From the NCBI RefSeq assembly GCF_030818015.1, contig NZ_JAUSZX010000001.1, positions 124,001-188,000 on the forward strand: DNA of 64,000 bases, written 5' to 3'. Within the stretch, counting starts at the first letter, position 1, and each line of letters opens with the position of its first letter. Origin of the DNA: Arthrobacter globiformis. GTDB taxonomy: Bacteria; Actinomycetota; Actinomycetes; Actinomycetales; Micrococcaceae. Positions 17,819 to 26,387 of the stretch are shown in pieces. The notes beneath the pieces are model-generated. The model saw only the letters and a program-made list of their open reading frames with translations, did no database searches and was not told the origin of the DNA. A program made the translations under genes and the position numbers.

Positions 17819-17970
17819 CTCCCATGCCTGCGGGGTGAGCTGTCGGGTTCGGATGGGAGTCACCCGGTCCTGCCCGCCGGGTAGGCGCAGCGCTGGACTT
17901 AACCCCAAGGCCTTGACGCGCAAGGCCGGTACTAAGGTGGTTCCCCCGTCCCTGCCTGTCGGTTATAGCG
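17819..17970 (-). ncRNA. c-di-AMP riboswitch (ydaO/yuaA leader)
   Basis: Read on the minus strand, the leader of the NlpC/P60 gene shows ydaO/yuaA landmarks in order: GACGGGGGAACC, then CCTTGGGGTTAAGTCC, then CCGAACCCGACAGCTCACC and CGCAGGCATGGGAG. This RNA class binds cyclic di-AMP and commonly turns off cell-wall hydrolase genes in actinobacteria. The 3' stem runs into GGGAGAGG, the probable ribosome site of the hydrolase, which offers a simple means of control. Boundaries are approximate and were judged by eye. The rest of the roughly 325-bp gap holds no gene that I can see. Confidence 0.85.
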
Positions 17971-18131
17971 AACGGATCCCGGTCAGCGGCAGGGCTCGGC
18001 ATTCTGCCCGGGAATGCCCTGATTGGAACCAGGGCACCGGCCGAGGCTATCGCATGCACGTACCAAAAGTCACATTTAGGTAACGGCGGAGCCGCCGGAA
18101 GGGGATGGCAGACACCCCCGGACCCAATACC

Positions 18132-19505
18132 CTACAGGGCCTTCACCGCCCCTAGCACCTTCGTCAGGGACTCCTTCGCGTCGCCGAACAGCAGCGTGGT
18201 TTGCGGCTCGAACATGAGGTCGTTCTCGATCCCGGCGAACCCCGGCCGCATGGAGCGTTTGAGGAACACCACCTGGCGCGCGTCCGCCACCTCGAGGATC
18301 GGCATCCCGTAGATCGGGGAGCCGGCGGTGGTCTTCGCGGCGGGGTTGACGACGTCGTTCGCGCCCACCACCAGCGCGACGTCGGCGGTGCGGAACTCGG
18401 AGTTGATCTCGCCCATTTCCTTGAGCGATTCGTACGGCACATTGGCCTCGGCGAGAAGCACGTTCATGTGCCCGGGCATGCGTCCCGCCACGGGATGGAT
18501 GGCGAAGTCCACCCGGATACCCCGGGATTCCAGGGCCTGAGCCAGCTCGGCCGCGGTGTGCTGTCCCTGCGCTACGGCCAGGCCGTAGCCGGGAACGATG
18601 ATCACTCGCTGCGCGTAGCCCAGCAGCACGGCCACGTCCTCCGGGCTGGACGAACGGACCGGACGGTCGCTCACGGTGGTGGATCCCGCCATCGAACCTC
18701 CCCTGAAGGCGCCGAACAGGATGCCGGCCACGCTGCGGCCCATGGCCGCGGCCATCGCCCGGGTGAGGATGGTGCCCGACGCCCCCACCAGCGTGCCCGC
18801 CACCACCAGCAGCACGTTGCCCAGCACCAGTCCGGACGCGGCAACGGCGAGACCGGTGAACGCGTTGAGCAGCGAGATGACGATAGGCACGTCGGCGCCG
18901 CCCACCGGCAGCACCAACAGCACGCCTGCCGCCAGGCCCAGCAGCAGGAGCAGCAGCGCCAGGACGAGCGAGCCGCCCATCACAACGGCGGCCGCGGCAC
19001 CGACTGCGGCCAGCAGCACCGCCCCCATGAGCACTGGCAGGCCGGGGAACACCACGGGGCGGGTGGTCATGAGCTCCTGCAGCTTCGCAAACGTCACGGC
19101 TGAGCCGGCGAAGGACACCGCCCCCACCAGCAGGGTAAAGACGACGGCGACGCGCACCCAGGCGTCCTCCGCATGCGGCAGTTCCAGCAGCGCCACGAGG
19201 GCGGCGGCGCCGCCGCCCACGCCATTGAAGAGGGCGACGAGCTGGGGCATCTGGGTCATCTTGACGCGCCTGGCCACGGGGGCGGCCACACCGGAACCGA
19301 CGACAATGGCGCCGAGGATCAGGGGGACGTTGTCCAGCCGGGTGGAGAAAAAGACCGTAACGACGGCGACCAGCGCACCGAAGGCGCCGATGAGGTTGCC
19401 GCGGCGGGCGGTGCGCGGGGAATTCAGGCCCTTCAGCGCCAGGATGAAGAAGACGGCGGCCGCGAGGTAGAGCAGGGCGGTGACGTTGGGGTCGAGGAGG
19501 ATCAC
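18132..19505 (-). CDS. pntB: NAD(P) transhydrogenase subunit beta
   Basis: A 457-residue membrane protein with eight or nine helices in the first half and the soluble NADP(H)-binding domain III at the C-terminus (from about residue 290; PGYGLAVAQGQH and later VVGANDVVNPAAK). With the two alpha polypeptides it forms the proton-translocating transhydrogenase that uses the proton gradient to make NADPH from NADH. It overlaps the preceding pntA-part-2 gene by four bases. An open frame on the same strand running past the start is a shadow and is ignored. Confidence 0.93.
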   Translation of the reverse strand: MILLDPNVTALLYLAAAVFFILALKGLNSPRTARRGNLIGAFGALVAVVTVFFSTRLDNVPLILGAIVVGSGVAAPVARRVKMTQMPQLVALFNGVGGGAAALVALLELPHAEDAWVRVAVVFTLLVGAVSFAGSAVTFAKLQELMTTRPVVFPGLPVLMGAVLLAAVGAAAAVVMGGSLVLALLLLLLGLAAGVLLVLPVGGADVPIVISLLNAFTGLAVAASGLVLGNVLLVVAGTLVGASGTILTRAMAAAMGRSVAGILFGAFRGGSMAGSTTVSDRPVRSSSPEDVAVLLGYAQRVIIVPGYGLAVAQGQHTAAELAQALESRGIRVDFAIHPVAGRMPGHMNVLLAEANVPYESLKEMGEINSEFRTADVALVVGANDVVNPAAKTTAGSPIYGMPILEVADARQVVFLKRSMRPGFAGIENDLMFEPQTTLLFGDAKESLTKVLGAVKAL

Positions 19506-19873
19506 CGCGTGGCCTCCGTGTTCTCCTGGGTTTCACTCTGAGGGACGCCCTGCCCTGGAGCTCCGACCTCGGGGGCGGGTTTGGCCGGTTTAACCGGCTT
19601 GCGGCCGCGGAACATCTCAAGCATGCGGTCCGTCACGACGAAGCCGCCCACCAGGTTCGCCGTGGCAAGAACGACCGCCAGCAGCGCCACCGCGAGGACC
19701 CAGGGGTGCGTGGCCCGGCCGGCGACGATGATGGCGCCAACCAGGATGATCCCGTGGATTGCGTTCGCACCGGACATCAATGGCGTGTGCAGCGTGCTGG
19801 AGACCTTCGACACCACTTCGAAGCCGACAAACACCGCAAGCACTGTGATCGTCAGCAGGCTGATGCCGTCCAT
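19502..19873 (-). CDS. pntA2: NAD(P) transhydrogenase alpha subunit, membrane part
   Basis: A 123-residue protein corresponding to the C-terminal membrane part (domain II) of the alpha subunit. Three to four helices are visible, with the typical FVGFEVVSKVSSTLHTPLMS segment. In many bacteria the alpha subunit is split into two genes as here. The C-terminal 30 residues are hydrophilic and Pro/Lys-rich. Start and stop overlap those of both neighbours, so the three genes are translationally coupled. Confidence 0.9.
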   Translation of the reverse strand: MDGISLLTITVLAVFVGFEVVSKVSSTLHTPLMSGANAIHGIILVGAIIVAGRATHPWVLAVALLAVVLATANLVGGFVVTDRMLEMFRGRKPVKPAKPAPEVGAPGQGVPQSETQENTEATR

Positions 19874-21147
19874 CAGACCACCCCTTCGTTTTCCGACGCC
19901 TTCACCGGGTCATTCGCCATCTGGTCTGCGAGTTCGCTGTCCGCCCCGTCGGCAGTATCTGGTGGCGCGCCGTCTGACGCGCCGCCCTCCGGCGCGTTGT
20001 CCCCGGCGAGCGCCGCGAGGGCGTCCGCCGTCGGCGGGTGCCGCACCACGCCGTCGTGCGTCAGGCAGGCACCTGCTATCACGTCGTCGCCGAAATCCGG
20101 GGCCACCATCCCGTCCCGCGTCATCAGGGCGAGCAGGTTGGCCACGTTCTTTGCGTAGAGCCGGGACGCGTCAGTGGGCATGGCCGACGGCGCGTCCTTG
20201 AGGCCGACGACGGTGACGGTCCCCTTTCCGTCGGCGGTGGGGACGTGGATGTCCCGGCCGGCAACGGACCCTTCGACGTTGCCGCCTGACTCCGCGGCGA
20301 GGTCGACGACGACCGACCCGGGGCGCATCCCCTGCACCATCTCCCGGGTCACCAGGAGCGGGGCATGCCGGCCGGGAACCGCCGCCGTCGTGATCAGCAC
20401 GTCGGCATCGGCGACATGCGGAGCCAGCAACTGGCGCTGCAGCGCGCCGCGGTCGGCGCTGAGCTCACGGGCGTACCCGCCAGCCGCCTCGGCCGTCTCC
20501 AGGTCCAGTTTGATGAAGGTGCCGCCCATGGACGTGACTTCTTCAGCGGAGGAGGGCCGGATGTCGTTGGCGGAGACGCGGGCGCCGAGCCGCTTCGCCG
20601 TTCCGATCGCCTGCAGCCCGGCCACGCCGACGCCGAGCACCAGCACCCTCGCGGGCGGGACAGTTCCAGCTGCTGTCATGTACAGCGGGAAGAAGCGGGG
20701 CAGGCGGATGGCAGCTTCGAGGACGCAGCGGTAGCCGGCCACGAGGGCCTGCGAGGAGAGGGCGTCCATGGACTGGGCACGGGAGATGCGCGGCACGAGT
20801 TCCAGCGCGAACGACGTGACCCCACGTTCGGCGAGCGCCCTCACGGTTGCGAGTTCGGACGACGGCGAGGCCAAACCCACGGTGACGGCGCCCCGCTTCA
20901 GGGCTGTCGCCGTCGGGAGTTCCAGCGGGCGGACATGGGCGAGGATATCCAGCCCGGCGGGGTCGAGGTCGGCAACGATGTGGGCGCCTGCCTGGCGGTA
21001 TTCATCGTCGGCATGCCCGGCGGAGACGCCCGCCCGGGATTCGACCAGCACCTCCAGGCCCAGTCCGGCCAGCTGCTTTACGGTTTCCGGCGTCGCAGCG
21101 ACCCGCCGTTCGCCTTCCCGGCGCTCCCGCGCTATGCCCAGCTTCAC
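19873..21147 (-). CDS. pntA1: NAD(P) transhydrogenase alpha subunit, NAD-binding part
   Basis: A roughly 424-residue soluble NAD(H)-binding domain I, related to alanine dehydrogenase. It begins VKLGIARERREGERRVAATPE and has the Rossmann motif VLVLGVGVAGLQAIGTAKRLGA near the middle. It is the first of three overlapping genes encoding the proton-pumping transhydrogenase. The GTG at 21147 follows AAGGAAG by six bases and gives the normal N-terminus; the longer open frame to 21240 is rejected. The C-terminal 50 residues are acidic and low in complexity and probably act as a flexible linker to the membrane subunit. Confidence 0.92.
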   Translation of the reverse strand: MKLGIARERREGERRVAATPETVKQLAGLGLEVLVESRAGVSAGHADDEYRQAGAHIVADLDPAGLDILAHVRPLELPTATALKRGAVTVGLASPSSELATVRALAERGVTSFALELVPRISRAQSMDALSSQALVAGYRCVLEAAIRLPRFFPLYMTAAGTVPPARVLVLGVGVAGLQAIGTAKRLGARVSANDIRPSSAEEVTSMGGTFIKLDLETAEAAGGYARELSADRGALQRQLLAPHVADADVLITTAAVPGRHAPLLVTREMVQGMRPGSVVVDLAAESGGNVEGSVAGRDIHVPTADGKGTVTVVGLKDAPSAMPTDASRLYAKNVANLLALMTRDGMVAPDFGDDVIAGACLTHDGVVRHPPTADALAALAGDNAPEGGASDGAPPDTADGADSELADQMANDPVKASENEGVV

Positions 21148-21339
21148 CCGCCACTTCCTTCCAACGGGTGCAGCGGCGCTTCTGCTCCCTTGGAGTTTCC
21201 GGACCTTCGCGGTCGGATGGACGGAGCGGCGCTGCTGCACGTAGTTGGCTAGAGTCTATGGCCCAAGACCGCGTGGCGGGAGGGTGACCCGTCGAATTCG
21301 CGTTGGAGTGAACCGGCCTGTGTGTACCGCTGACTGCCC

Positions 21340-22179
21340 CTACCGACCGCTGGAGAAGTCTGACGAAATTCGCTCTGCCGTGGCGACGATTTCCTTCCGC
21401 ACGGATTCGAGGTAGGCCTCGGGATCCGGCTTGGCGGCCACGGACTGTGCCTGCAGCGAAACGTTGACCGCGGCCACAACCTTCGGACCGTGGTAGACCG
21501 GAGCGGCCACGGACATCAGCCCAAGCTCTAGCTCCTGGTCCAGCAGGCACCAGCCTTGAGCCCGGACTTTGTCGAGGGTGGCCAAAAGGTCTCTCACCGT
21601 GCCGATCGCGCGCGGGGTGAGGGGTTTGATCTCCGCCGCGGCCAGGTATTCCTTCAGCCGCTCCGGGGGAAGCCCGGCGAGCAGCACCCTGCCCATCGAC
21701 GTCGCATAGGCCGGGAACCTGGTCCCCACGGTGATGCCGATGGTCATGATCCGGCGGGTGGTAACCCTGGCGATGTAGGCGATGTCGGTCCCGTCCAGCA
21801 CCGCCGCCGACGTCGACTCCCCGAGCTTCAGCGACAGCTCTTCAAGGTGCGGCTGGGCCAGTTGCGGCAGGGAGAGCCCTGAAAGGTAGGCGTAACCGAG
21901 CTGCAAAACCTGGGCCGTGAGCGCGAAGGTCTTGCCGTCGGTGCGGACGTAGCCGAGCTCCACGAGCGTGTGCAGGAAACGCCGGGCCGTGGCACGCGTG
22001 AGATCCGTGCGGGCAGCCACCTCGGTGAGCGTCATGTCGGCATGCTCTGTGTCGAACGCGCGGATGACCGCCAGCCCGCGCGCGAGCGACTGTACGTACT
22101 GGTCACTGGCCGCTGGCGCCGCACCGTCCTTCGGCGGGCGGCCCGCCCGAGGCGTGGTCCCTGCTGCTGCGTCGGTCAT
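21340..22179 (-). CDS. pcaR: IclR family regulator, PcaR-like
   Basis: A roughly 279-residue IclR protein: an N-terminal winged helix (LTEVAARTDLTRATARRFLHTL) and a C-terminal GAF-like effector domain. It matches the PcaR/PobR branch that senses beta-ketoadipate-type effectors and is encoded directly downstream of pcaIJ, which supports control of the pca genes. The ATG at 22179 follows TAGGA. A longer frame would be translated through the 31-bp repeats upstream and is rejected. Confidence 0.85.
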   Translation of the reverse strand: MTDAAAGTTPRAGRPPKDGAAPAASDQYVQSLARGLAVIRAFDTEHADMTLTEVAARTDLTRATARRFLHTLVELGYVRTDGKTFALTAQVLQLGYAYLSGLSLPQLAQPHLEELSLKLGESTSAAVLDGTDIAYIARVTTRRIMTIGITVGTRFPAYATSMGRVLLAGLPPERLKEYLAAAEIKPLTPRAIGTVRDLLATLDKVRAQGWCLLDQELELGLMSVAAPVYHGPKVVAAVNVSLQAQSVAAKPDPEAYLESVRKEIVATAERISSDFSSGR

Positions 22180-22198
22180 GGTCACCAATCCTAATCGG

Positions 22199-22327
22199 CG
22201 CGAACGGACACTTCCGGCCCCGCCCCCAGCGCGAACGGACACTTCCGGCCCCGCCCCCAGCGCGAACGGACACTTCCGGCCCCGGCCCGAGCGAGGGCAA
22301 GGGCGCCAAGTGTCCGTTCGCGCTGGG
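22199..22327. repeat. Tandem GCGAACGGACACTT repeats with an inverted copy
   Basis: Two identical 31-bp units (22199-22229 and 22230-22260) and a third diverging unit from 22261 each begin CGCGAACGGACACTTCCGG. An inverted copy (about 22308-22327) pairs with the third unit over about 15 bases around a GC-rich loop of about 30 bases. The block lies between the pcaJ stop and the pcaR start. It could form a strong hairpin or serve as a dispersed repeat. Confidence 0.8.
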
Positions 22328-22346
22328 AGTCGGAGGGAACGGCGGG

Positions 22347-23030
22347 TTAGTGCTCGACGGCGGGGGCTGCCGTGAGCGGGACGGGCACCAGGGCCTGGAG
22401 TTCCTCGAGGGTGCAGCCGAAGGTTTCCCGGACGCGGACGCCGTCGGGCCCGGTGAGGAATACGGCTTTGTCCGTGTAGACGCGGGTCACGCAGCCCACG
22501 CCGGTGAGCGGGTAGGTGCAGGATTCCACGATCTTGGAGGCCCCTTCCCTGGTCAGAAGGGTCATCATCACGAACACGTCCTTGGCCCCGGTGGCCAGAT
22601 CCATCGCGCCGCCCACGGCGGGGATGGCGTCAGGAGCTCCGGTGTGCCAGTTGGCGAGGTCGCCGGTCGCGGAAACCTGGAACGCGCCGAGGACGCAGAT
22701 GTCCAGGTGGCCGCCGCGCATGATCGCGAACGAGTCGGCGTGGTGGAAGTACGACGCGCCCGGGAGCTCGGTGACGGGGATCTTGCCGGCGTTGATGAGG
22801 TCCTCATCGATCTGGTCCCCGGTGGCCACCGGGCCCATTCCCAGCATGCCGTTTTCGGTGTGGAGGGTGATGTTCTGCTCCGGCTTGAGGTAGTTCGACA
22901 CCAGTGTGGGCTGGCCGATCCCCAGGTTTACGAACGACCCCGGCGCGATGTCCCGGGCCACGAGCCGGGCGAGGTCGTCGCGCCCCAGCGGCGTTTCGGA
23001 CGTCTGGATGCTCGTTTCTACAAGGCTCAT
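22347..23030 (-). CDS. pcaJ: 3-oxoadipate CoA-transferase subunit B
   Basis: A roughly 227-residue beta subunit of the succinyl-CoA:3-oxoadipate CoA-transferase, which activates beta-ketoadipate in the last but one step of protocatechuate breakdown. The catalytic glutamate is E59 in TENGMLG, and GGAMDLATGAKDVFV is typical of family I CoA-transferases. It starts one base after the pcaI stop. A longer frame reaching into pcaI is ignored. Confidence 0.93.
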   Translation of the reverse strand: MSLVETSIQTSETPLGRDDLARLVARDIAPGSFVNLGIGQPTLVSNYLKPEQNITLHTENGMLGMGPVATGDQIDEDLINAGKIPVTELPGASYFHHADSFAIMRGGHLDICVLGAFQVSATGDLANWHTGAPDAIPAVGGAMDLATGAKDVFVMMTLLTREGASKIVESCTYPLTGVGCVTRVYTDKAVFLTGPDGVRVRETFGCTLEELQALVPVPLTAAPAVEH

Positions 23031-23031
23031 C

Positions 23032-23733
23032 TCAGGCCACCTGTTCTGCGGTGCCGGCGGCGGCAGCTCCGCGGGAATCAATACGGACGATGCTGTTGAC
23101 GTAAATGCCGGGGGTCACGATGTTCTCCGGGTCCAGCGCGCCGGTGGGCACGACCTCGGACACCTGGACCACGGTGTGCTTGGCCGCGGCGGCCATGATC
23201 GGGCCGAAGTTCCGGGCGGTCTTGCGGTAGATCAGGTTTCCGACGCCGTCGGCCTTCAGCGCCTTGATCAGTGCGACGTCGGCGTGAATGGGTGTTTCGA
23301 AAACCTGGCCGCGGCCGTCGATAATGCGGGTTTCCTTGCCCTCGGCCAGCATGGTGCCGTAGCCGGTCGGCGTGAAGAAGCCGCCGATGCCGGCGCCGGC
23401 GGCGCGGATGCGTTCAGCCAGGTTGCCCTGCGGCACCAGCTCCAGCTCGATCTGCCCGGCCTTGTACTTCGCGTCAAAGTGCCAGGAGTCGGACTGCCGC
23501 GGGAAGGAGCAGATCATCTTGCGGACCCGGCCTTCCTTGATGAGCAGCGCCAGGCCCTGGTCGCCCTGGCCGGCGTTGTTGTTCACGACGGTCAGGTCCG
23601 TGGCGCCGCTGTCCAGCAGCGCGTCGATCAGTTCGAACGGCTGGCCGGCGTTGCCGAATCCGCCGATCATCACGGTGGAGCCGTCCTTGACGGCCGCGAC
23701 GGCCTCGCCGACCGTGTCAACGAAATTCAGCAT
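23032..23733 (-). CDS. pcaI: 3-oxoadipate CoA-transferase subunit A
   Basis: A 233-residue alpha subunit with the N-terminal GGFGNAGQP motif and the later LVPQGNLAERIRAAGAGIGGF segment of family I CoA-transferases. It works with the adjacent beta subunit to transfer CoA from succinyl-CoA to 3-oxoadipate. It follows pcaF after three bases and precedes pcaJ by one base, so the three genes are tightly coupled. Confidence 0.93.
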   Translation of the reverse strand: MLNFVDTVGEAVAAVKDGSTVMIGGFGNAGQPFELIDALLDSGATDLTVVNNNAGQGDQGLALLIKEGRVRKMICSFPRQSDSWHFDAKYKAGQIELELVPQGNLAERIRAAGAGIGGFFTPTGYGTMLAEGKETRIIDGRGQVFETPIHADVALIKALKADGVGNLIYRKTARNFGPIMAAAAKHTVVQVSEVVPTGALDPENIVTPGIYVNSIVRIDSRGAAAAGTAEQVA

Positions 23734-23736
23734 CGC

Positions 23737-24981
23737 CTATGCCTTTCCTGTGTTGTTTCCGGAGGAAGGAGTCACGTTTTCGAGCACGACGGCGAGGCCC
23801 TGGCCGACGCCGATGCAGATCGCCGCCACTCCCCAGCGCTCACCGGAGGCCTGCAGGCTCCGCGCCAGCGTGCCCAGGATCCGGGTACCGGACGCGCCCA
23901 GCGGGTGGCCCATCGCGATCGCCCCGCCGTGGCGGTTCACGATCGAAGGGTCGATCCCCCAGGCGTTGATGCACGCCAGGGACTGCGCGGCGAAGGCCTC
24001 GTTAAGTTCGACGGCGCCCACCTGGTCCCAGCCGATGCCCGCCTTCGCGAGGGCCTTGTTCGCCGCCTCCACGGGGGCGAAGCCGAAGAACTGCGGATCG
24101 TTGCCGTGCGCGCCCCTGCCCGCGATGCGTGCCAAAGGTTCCAGTCCCAGGATCGATGAAGCATTCTCGGACCCGACCCAGGCCGCGGACGCGCCGTCGG
24201 ACAGCGGCGAGGCGTTTCCGGCGGTGACCGTGCCACCCTTAGTGGTTCCCGACGCAGCATCGTCAGCCTCAGCACGGAACACCGTCTTCAGCCCGGCCAG
24301 CTTCTCCGCCGACGAACCGGGGCGGATGCCCTCATCGCGGACCAGGTCCGTGCCCGGAACCGGGGCCACCAGGTTGTCGTAGAACCCCTCGTCCCACGCC
24401 GCGGCCGACAGGTTGTGCGAGTTCGCGGCGAACTCATCCTGCTGCTGCCGGGTCACGCCATACTTCTCACGCAAACGCTCGGTGGCCTCACCCAGGGAGA
24501 TGGTCCACTCCTTCGGCATGGCCTTGTTCACCAGGCGCCAGCCCAGCGTGGTGGACGCCAGGGTCATGTCCCCGGCCGGGTAGGGCTTCTCCGTCTTGGG
24601 CAGCACCCACGGCGCGCGGCTCATCGACTCGGCGCCGCCCACGAGGACCAGGTCTGCGTCGCCGGCGTTGATCTGACGGGACGCGATGATCGCCGCATCC
24701 AGCGACGAACCGCAGAGCCGGTTCACCGTGGTGCCGGGGATCGAGACCGGCAGCCCGGCCAGCAACGTGCCCATCCGGGCGATGTTGCGGTTCTCCTCGC
24801 CGGCACCGTTCGCGTTCCCGAAGACCACCTCATCAATCCGCTCAACGTCAAGCTGCGGGGCGCGCTTCACAGACTCGCCGATCACATGCGCTGCAAGGTC
24901 GTCGGGCCGGACGCCGGCGAGGCCGGAGCCGAACTTTCCGAACGGCGTGCGTACGGCGTCGTATACAAATGCCTGGTTCAT
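23737..24981 (-). CDS. pcaF: 3-oxoadipyl-CoA thiolase
   Basis: A 414-residue thiolase that splits 3-oxoadipyl-CoA into succinyl-CoA and acetyl-CoA, the last step of the pathway. The acyl-accepting C90 (VNRLCGSSLDAA), a histidine in GGAIAMGHPLGASGTR and the C-terminal cysteine in AAICIGVGQG are all present. The frame starts MNQAFVYDAVRTPFGKFG, typical of PcaF. It is separated from the upstream pcaC gene by about 80 bases that hold a long palindromic repeat (25002-25069). Confidence 0.94.
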   Translation of the reverse strand: MNQAFVYDAVRTPFGKFGSGLAGVRPDDLAAHVIGESVKRAPQLDVERIDEVVFGNANGAGEENRNIARMGTLLAGLPVSIPGTTVNRLCGSSLDAAIIASRQINAGDADLVLVGGAESMSRAPWVLPKTEKPYPAGDMTLASTTLGWRLVNKAMPKEWTISLGEATERLREKYGVTRQQQDEFAANSHNLSAAAWDEGFYDNLVAPVPGTDLVRDEGIRPGSSAEKLAGLKTVFRAEADDAASGTTKGGTVTAGNASPLSDGASAAWVGSENASSILGLEPLARIAGRGAHGNDPQFFGFAPVEAANKALAKAGIGWDQVGAVELNEAFAAQSLACINAWGIDPSIVNRHGGAIAMGHPLGASGTRILGTLARSLQASGERWGVAAICIGVGQGLAVVLENVTPSSGNNTGKA

Positions 24982-25001
24982 GAATTCCTCGAATTCTCTG
25001 G

Positions 25002-25069
25002 ACCCAACTGGGTAGCACTTAAGGGCGTTATGAGAGCTCAGAACGCCCTCTGCTGCTACCTAGTTGGGT
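25002..25069. repeat. Palindromic repeat element, copy 1
   Basis: A 68-bp imperfect palindrome: outer arms ACCCAACTGGGTAGCA and TGCTGCTACCTAGTTGGGT, inner arms GGGCGTT and AACGCCC. It supplies the last two sense codons and the stop of pcaC and fills the gap to pcaF. A second member of the same family is at 50606-50670. Confidence 0.85.
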
Positions 25070-25572
25070 GGGATGGGGGTGTTGTCGAGCCCGGCGCTGT
25101 CCATTTCATGGAAGACCTGCTGGGCTGTCTTGAAGGCGGTGTTGGCGGAGGGGACTCCGCAGTAGATGGCGGTCTGCAGCAGGATCTCCTTGATCTCGTC
25201 CCTGCTCAGTCCGTTGGTAATGGCCGCGCGGATGTGCATGGCCAGCTCTTCCCAGTGCCCGTGCGCCACCATGGCGGTGATGGTGACGGCGGAGCGCATC
25301 TGGCGCGGCAGGCCCGGGCGGGTCCAGATGCCGCCCCACGCGATGCGGGTGATCATGTCCTGGAAGTCCTCGGTGAAGGCGTCCTTCTTGGCGTTGGCCC
25401 GGTCCACGTGCGCGTCGCCGAGCACTTCGCGCCGGACCACCATTCCGCCGTCGTAAATCTCCTGGCTGGTGGCGTCCGGCTGGACCACACCGTTGCGCCG
25501 GGCGTCGGCAGGCCGGGTGTCGGCAGGCTGGGTGCCCGCCGCTTGGGTGCCAGTAGCTTCGGCGCCGCTCAC
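25060..25572 (-). CDS. pcaC: 4-carboxymuconolactone decarboxylase
   Basis: A roughly 170-residue cytoplasmic enzyme that decarboxylates gamma-carboxymuconolactone to 3-oxoadipate enol-lactone. The CMD core (about residues 45-165) includes FQDMITRIAWGGIWTRPGL and the conserved HGHWEELAMHIRAAI and AIYCGVPSAN segments. The N-terminal 30 residues form a Thr/Gln/Ala/Asp-rich repeat-like tail not needed for the fold. The GTG start overlaps the pcaD stop and follows GGAGG. Its final codons lie inside the palindromic element. Confidence 0.9.
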   Translation of the reverse strand: MSGAEATGTQAAGTQPADTRPADARRNGVVQPDATSQEIYDGGMVVRREVLGDAHVDRANAKKDAFTEDFQDMITRIAWGGIWTRPGLPRQMRSAVTITAMVAHGHWEELAMHIRAAITNGLSRDEIKEILLQTAIYCGVPSANTAFKTAQQVFHEMDSAGLDNTPIPPN

Positions 25573-26387
25573 TTCGCTCCTCCGTTGGTTTCGGTCCAGG
25601 AAATGAGGCTCCGCATCAGCTCGGCCACGTGGGCCGGTGCCTCGGCGGGCGCCAGGTGCGCCACGCCTTCGAGCGTGGCTGCGGACGCTGTGCCGCCGCC
25701 GGCCGTGATGCCGGCGGCTACCTCTTCGGCGAACGACGGCGGGGCCACCCCGTCCAGCGCACCCGCCACCACCTGCGTCGGGACGGTGATGCTGCCGAGC
25801 TGGTCGCGCACGTCGAAGCCCGCCAGTGCCTCGCAGCAGAAGGCGTAGCTGAAGCGGTCGGCGTCGCGCAGGGAGTGCAGGAGCCGGCTGCTGAGTTCGG
25901 GTTCGCGGTCCATGAACCCGGGCGCGAACCAGCGTTCGGCCGAGCCCTGGATCATCACCGGGGTGCCCTGGGTGCGGACAGTCTCGGCGCGTTCCAGCCA
26001 GCCCTCGGGGGTGCCGAGCTTGGCGCCGGAGCACTGCACGGAGAGGCTCTTGAGCCGGTCGCCGTGCTTGATGCCCAGCTGCAGGCCGGTGGCCCCGCCA
26101 AGGGACACTCCGGCGTAGTGGAACTTCTCTCCGGGGGCGATCGAGTCAACAAGTTCGACGACGGCGTCCGCGAGGTCCGCGACGCTGAACGTTTCGGCGG
26201 CGGCGGCAGAAACACCGTGTCCGGGCAGGTCCCAGGCGACGACGTCGAAGTCGGTGCCCAGGAGCGAGCCGACCCGGGCCCACAGCACCGAGGAGGTGCC
26301 GAGCGACGGCCCGACGATCAGGAGCGGTTTGTCCCCCAGCGAGCGCTGGGGGGAAAGCAGCACTGCCTTCACTGCTGGTTTAGCCAC
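25569..26387 (-). CDS. pcaD: 3-oxoadipate enol-lactonase
   Basis: A roughly 272-residue alpha/beta hydrolase that opens the enol-lactone to 3-oxoadipate. The nucleophile elbow is YAGVSLGGATG (Ser about residue 108), with LIVGPSLGTSSVLWARV upstream and a C-terminal LEGVAHLAPAEAP that carries the histidine. The GTG at 26387 overlaps pcaB by eight bases and is chosen because the longer frame upstream is a shadow of pcaB. PcaC and PcaD are separate genes here rather than the fused PcaL found in some actinobacteria. Confidence 0.9.
   Translation of the reverse strand: MAKPAVKAVLLSPQRSLGDKPLLIVGPSLGTSSVLWARVGSLLGTDFDVVAWDLPGHGVSAAAAETFSVADLADAVVELVDSIAPGEKFHYAGVSLGGATGLQLGIKHGDRLKSLSVQCSGAKLGTPEGWLERAETVRTQGTPVMIQGSAERWFAPGFMDREPELSSRLLHSLRDADRFSYAFCCEALAGFDVRDQLGSITVPTQVVAGALDGVAPPSFAEEVAAGITAGGGTASAATLEGVAHLAPAEAPAHVAELMRSLISWTETNGGAK

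Noticed and set aside
16781..17838. Long plus-strand open frame opposite the NlpC/P60 gene
   Set aside because: It is rich in Gly and Arg, arises from the repeat bias of the real gene and shows no domain or ribosome site.
22103..22309. Small frame through the 31-bp repeats
   Set aside because: It only reads the repeat block; repeated Arg/Ser/Gly peptides without a start signal.
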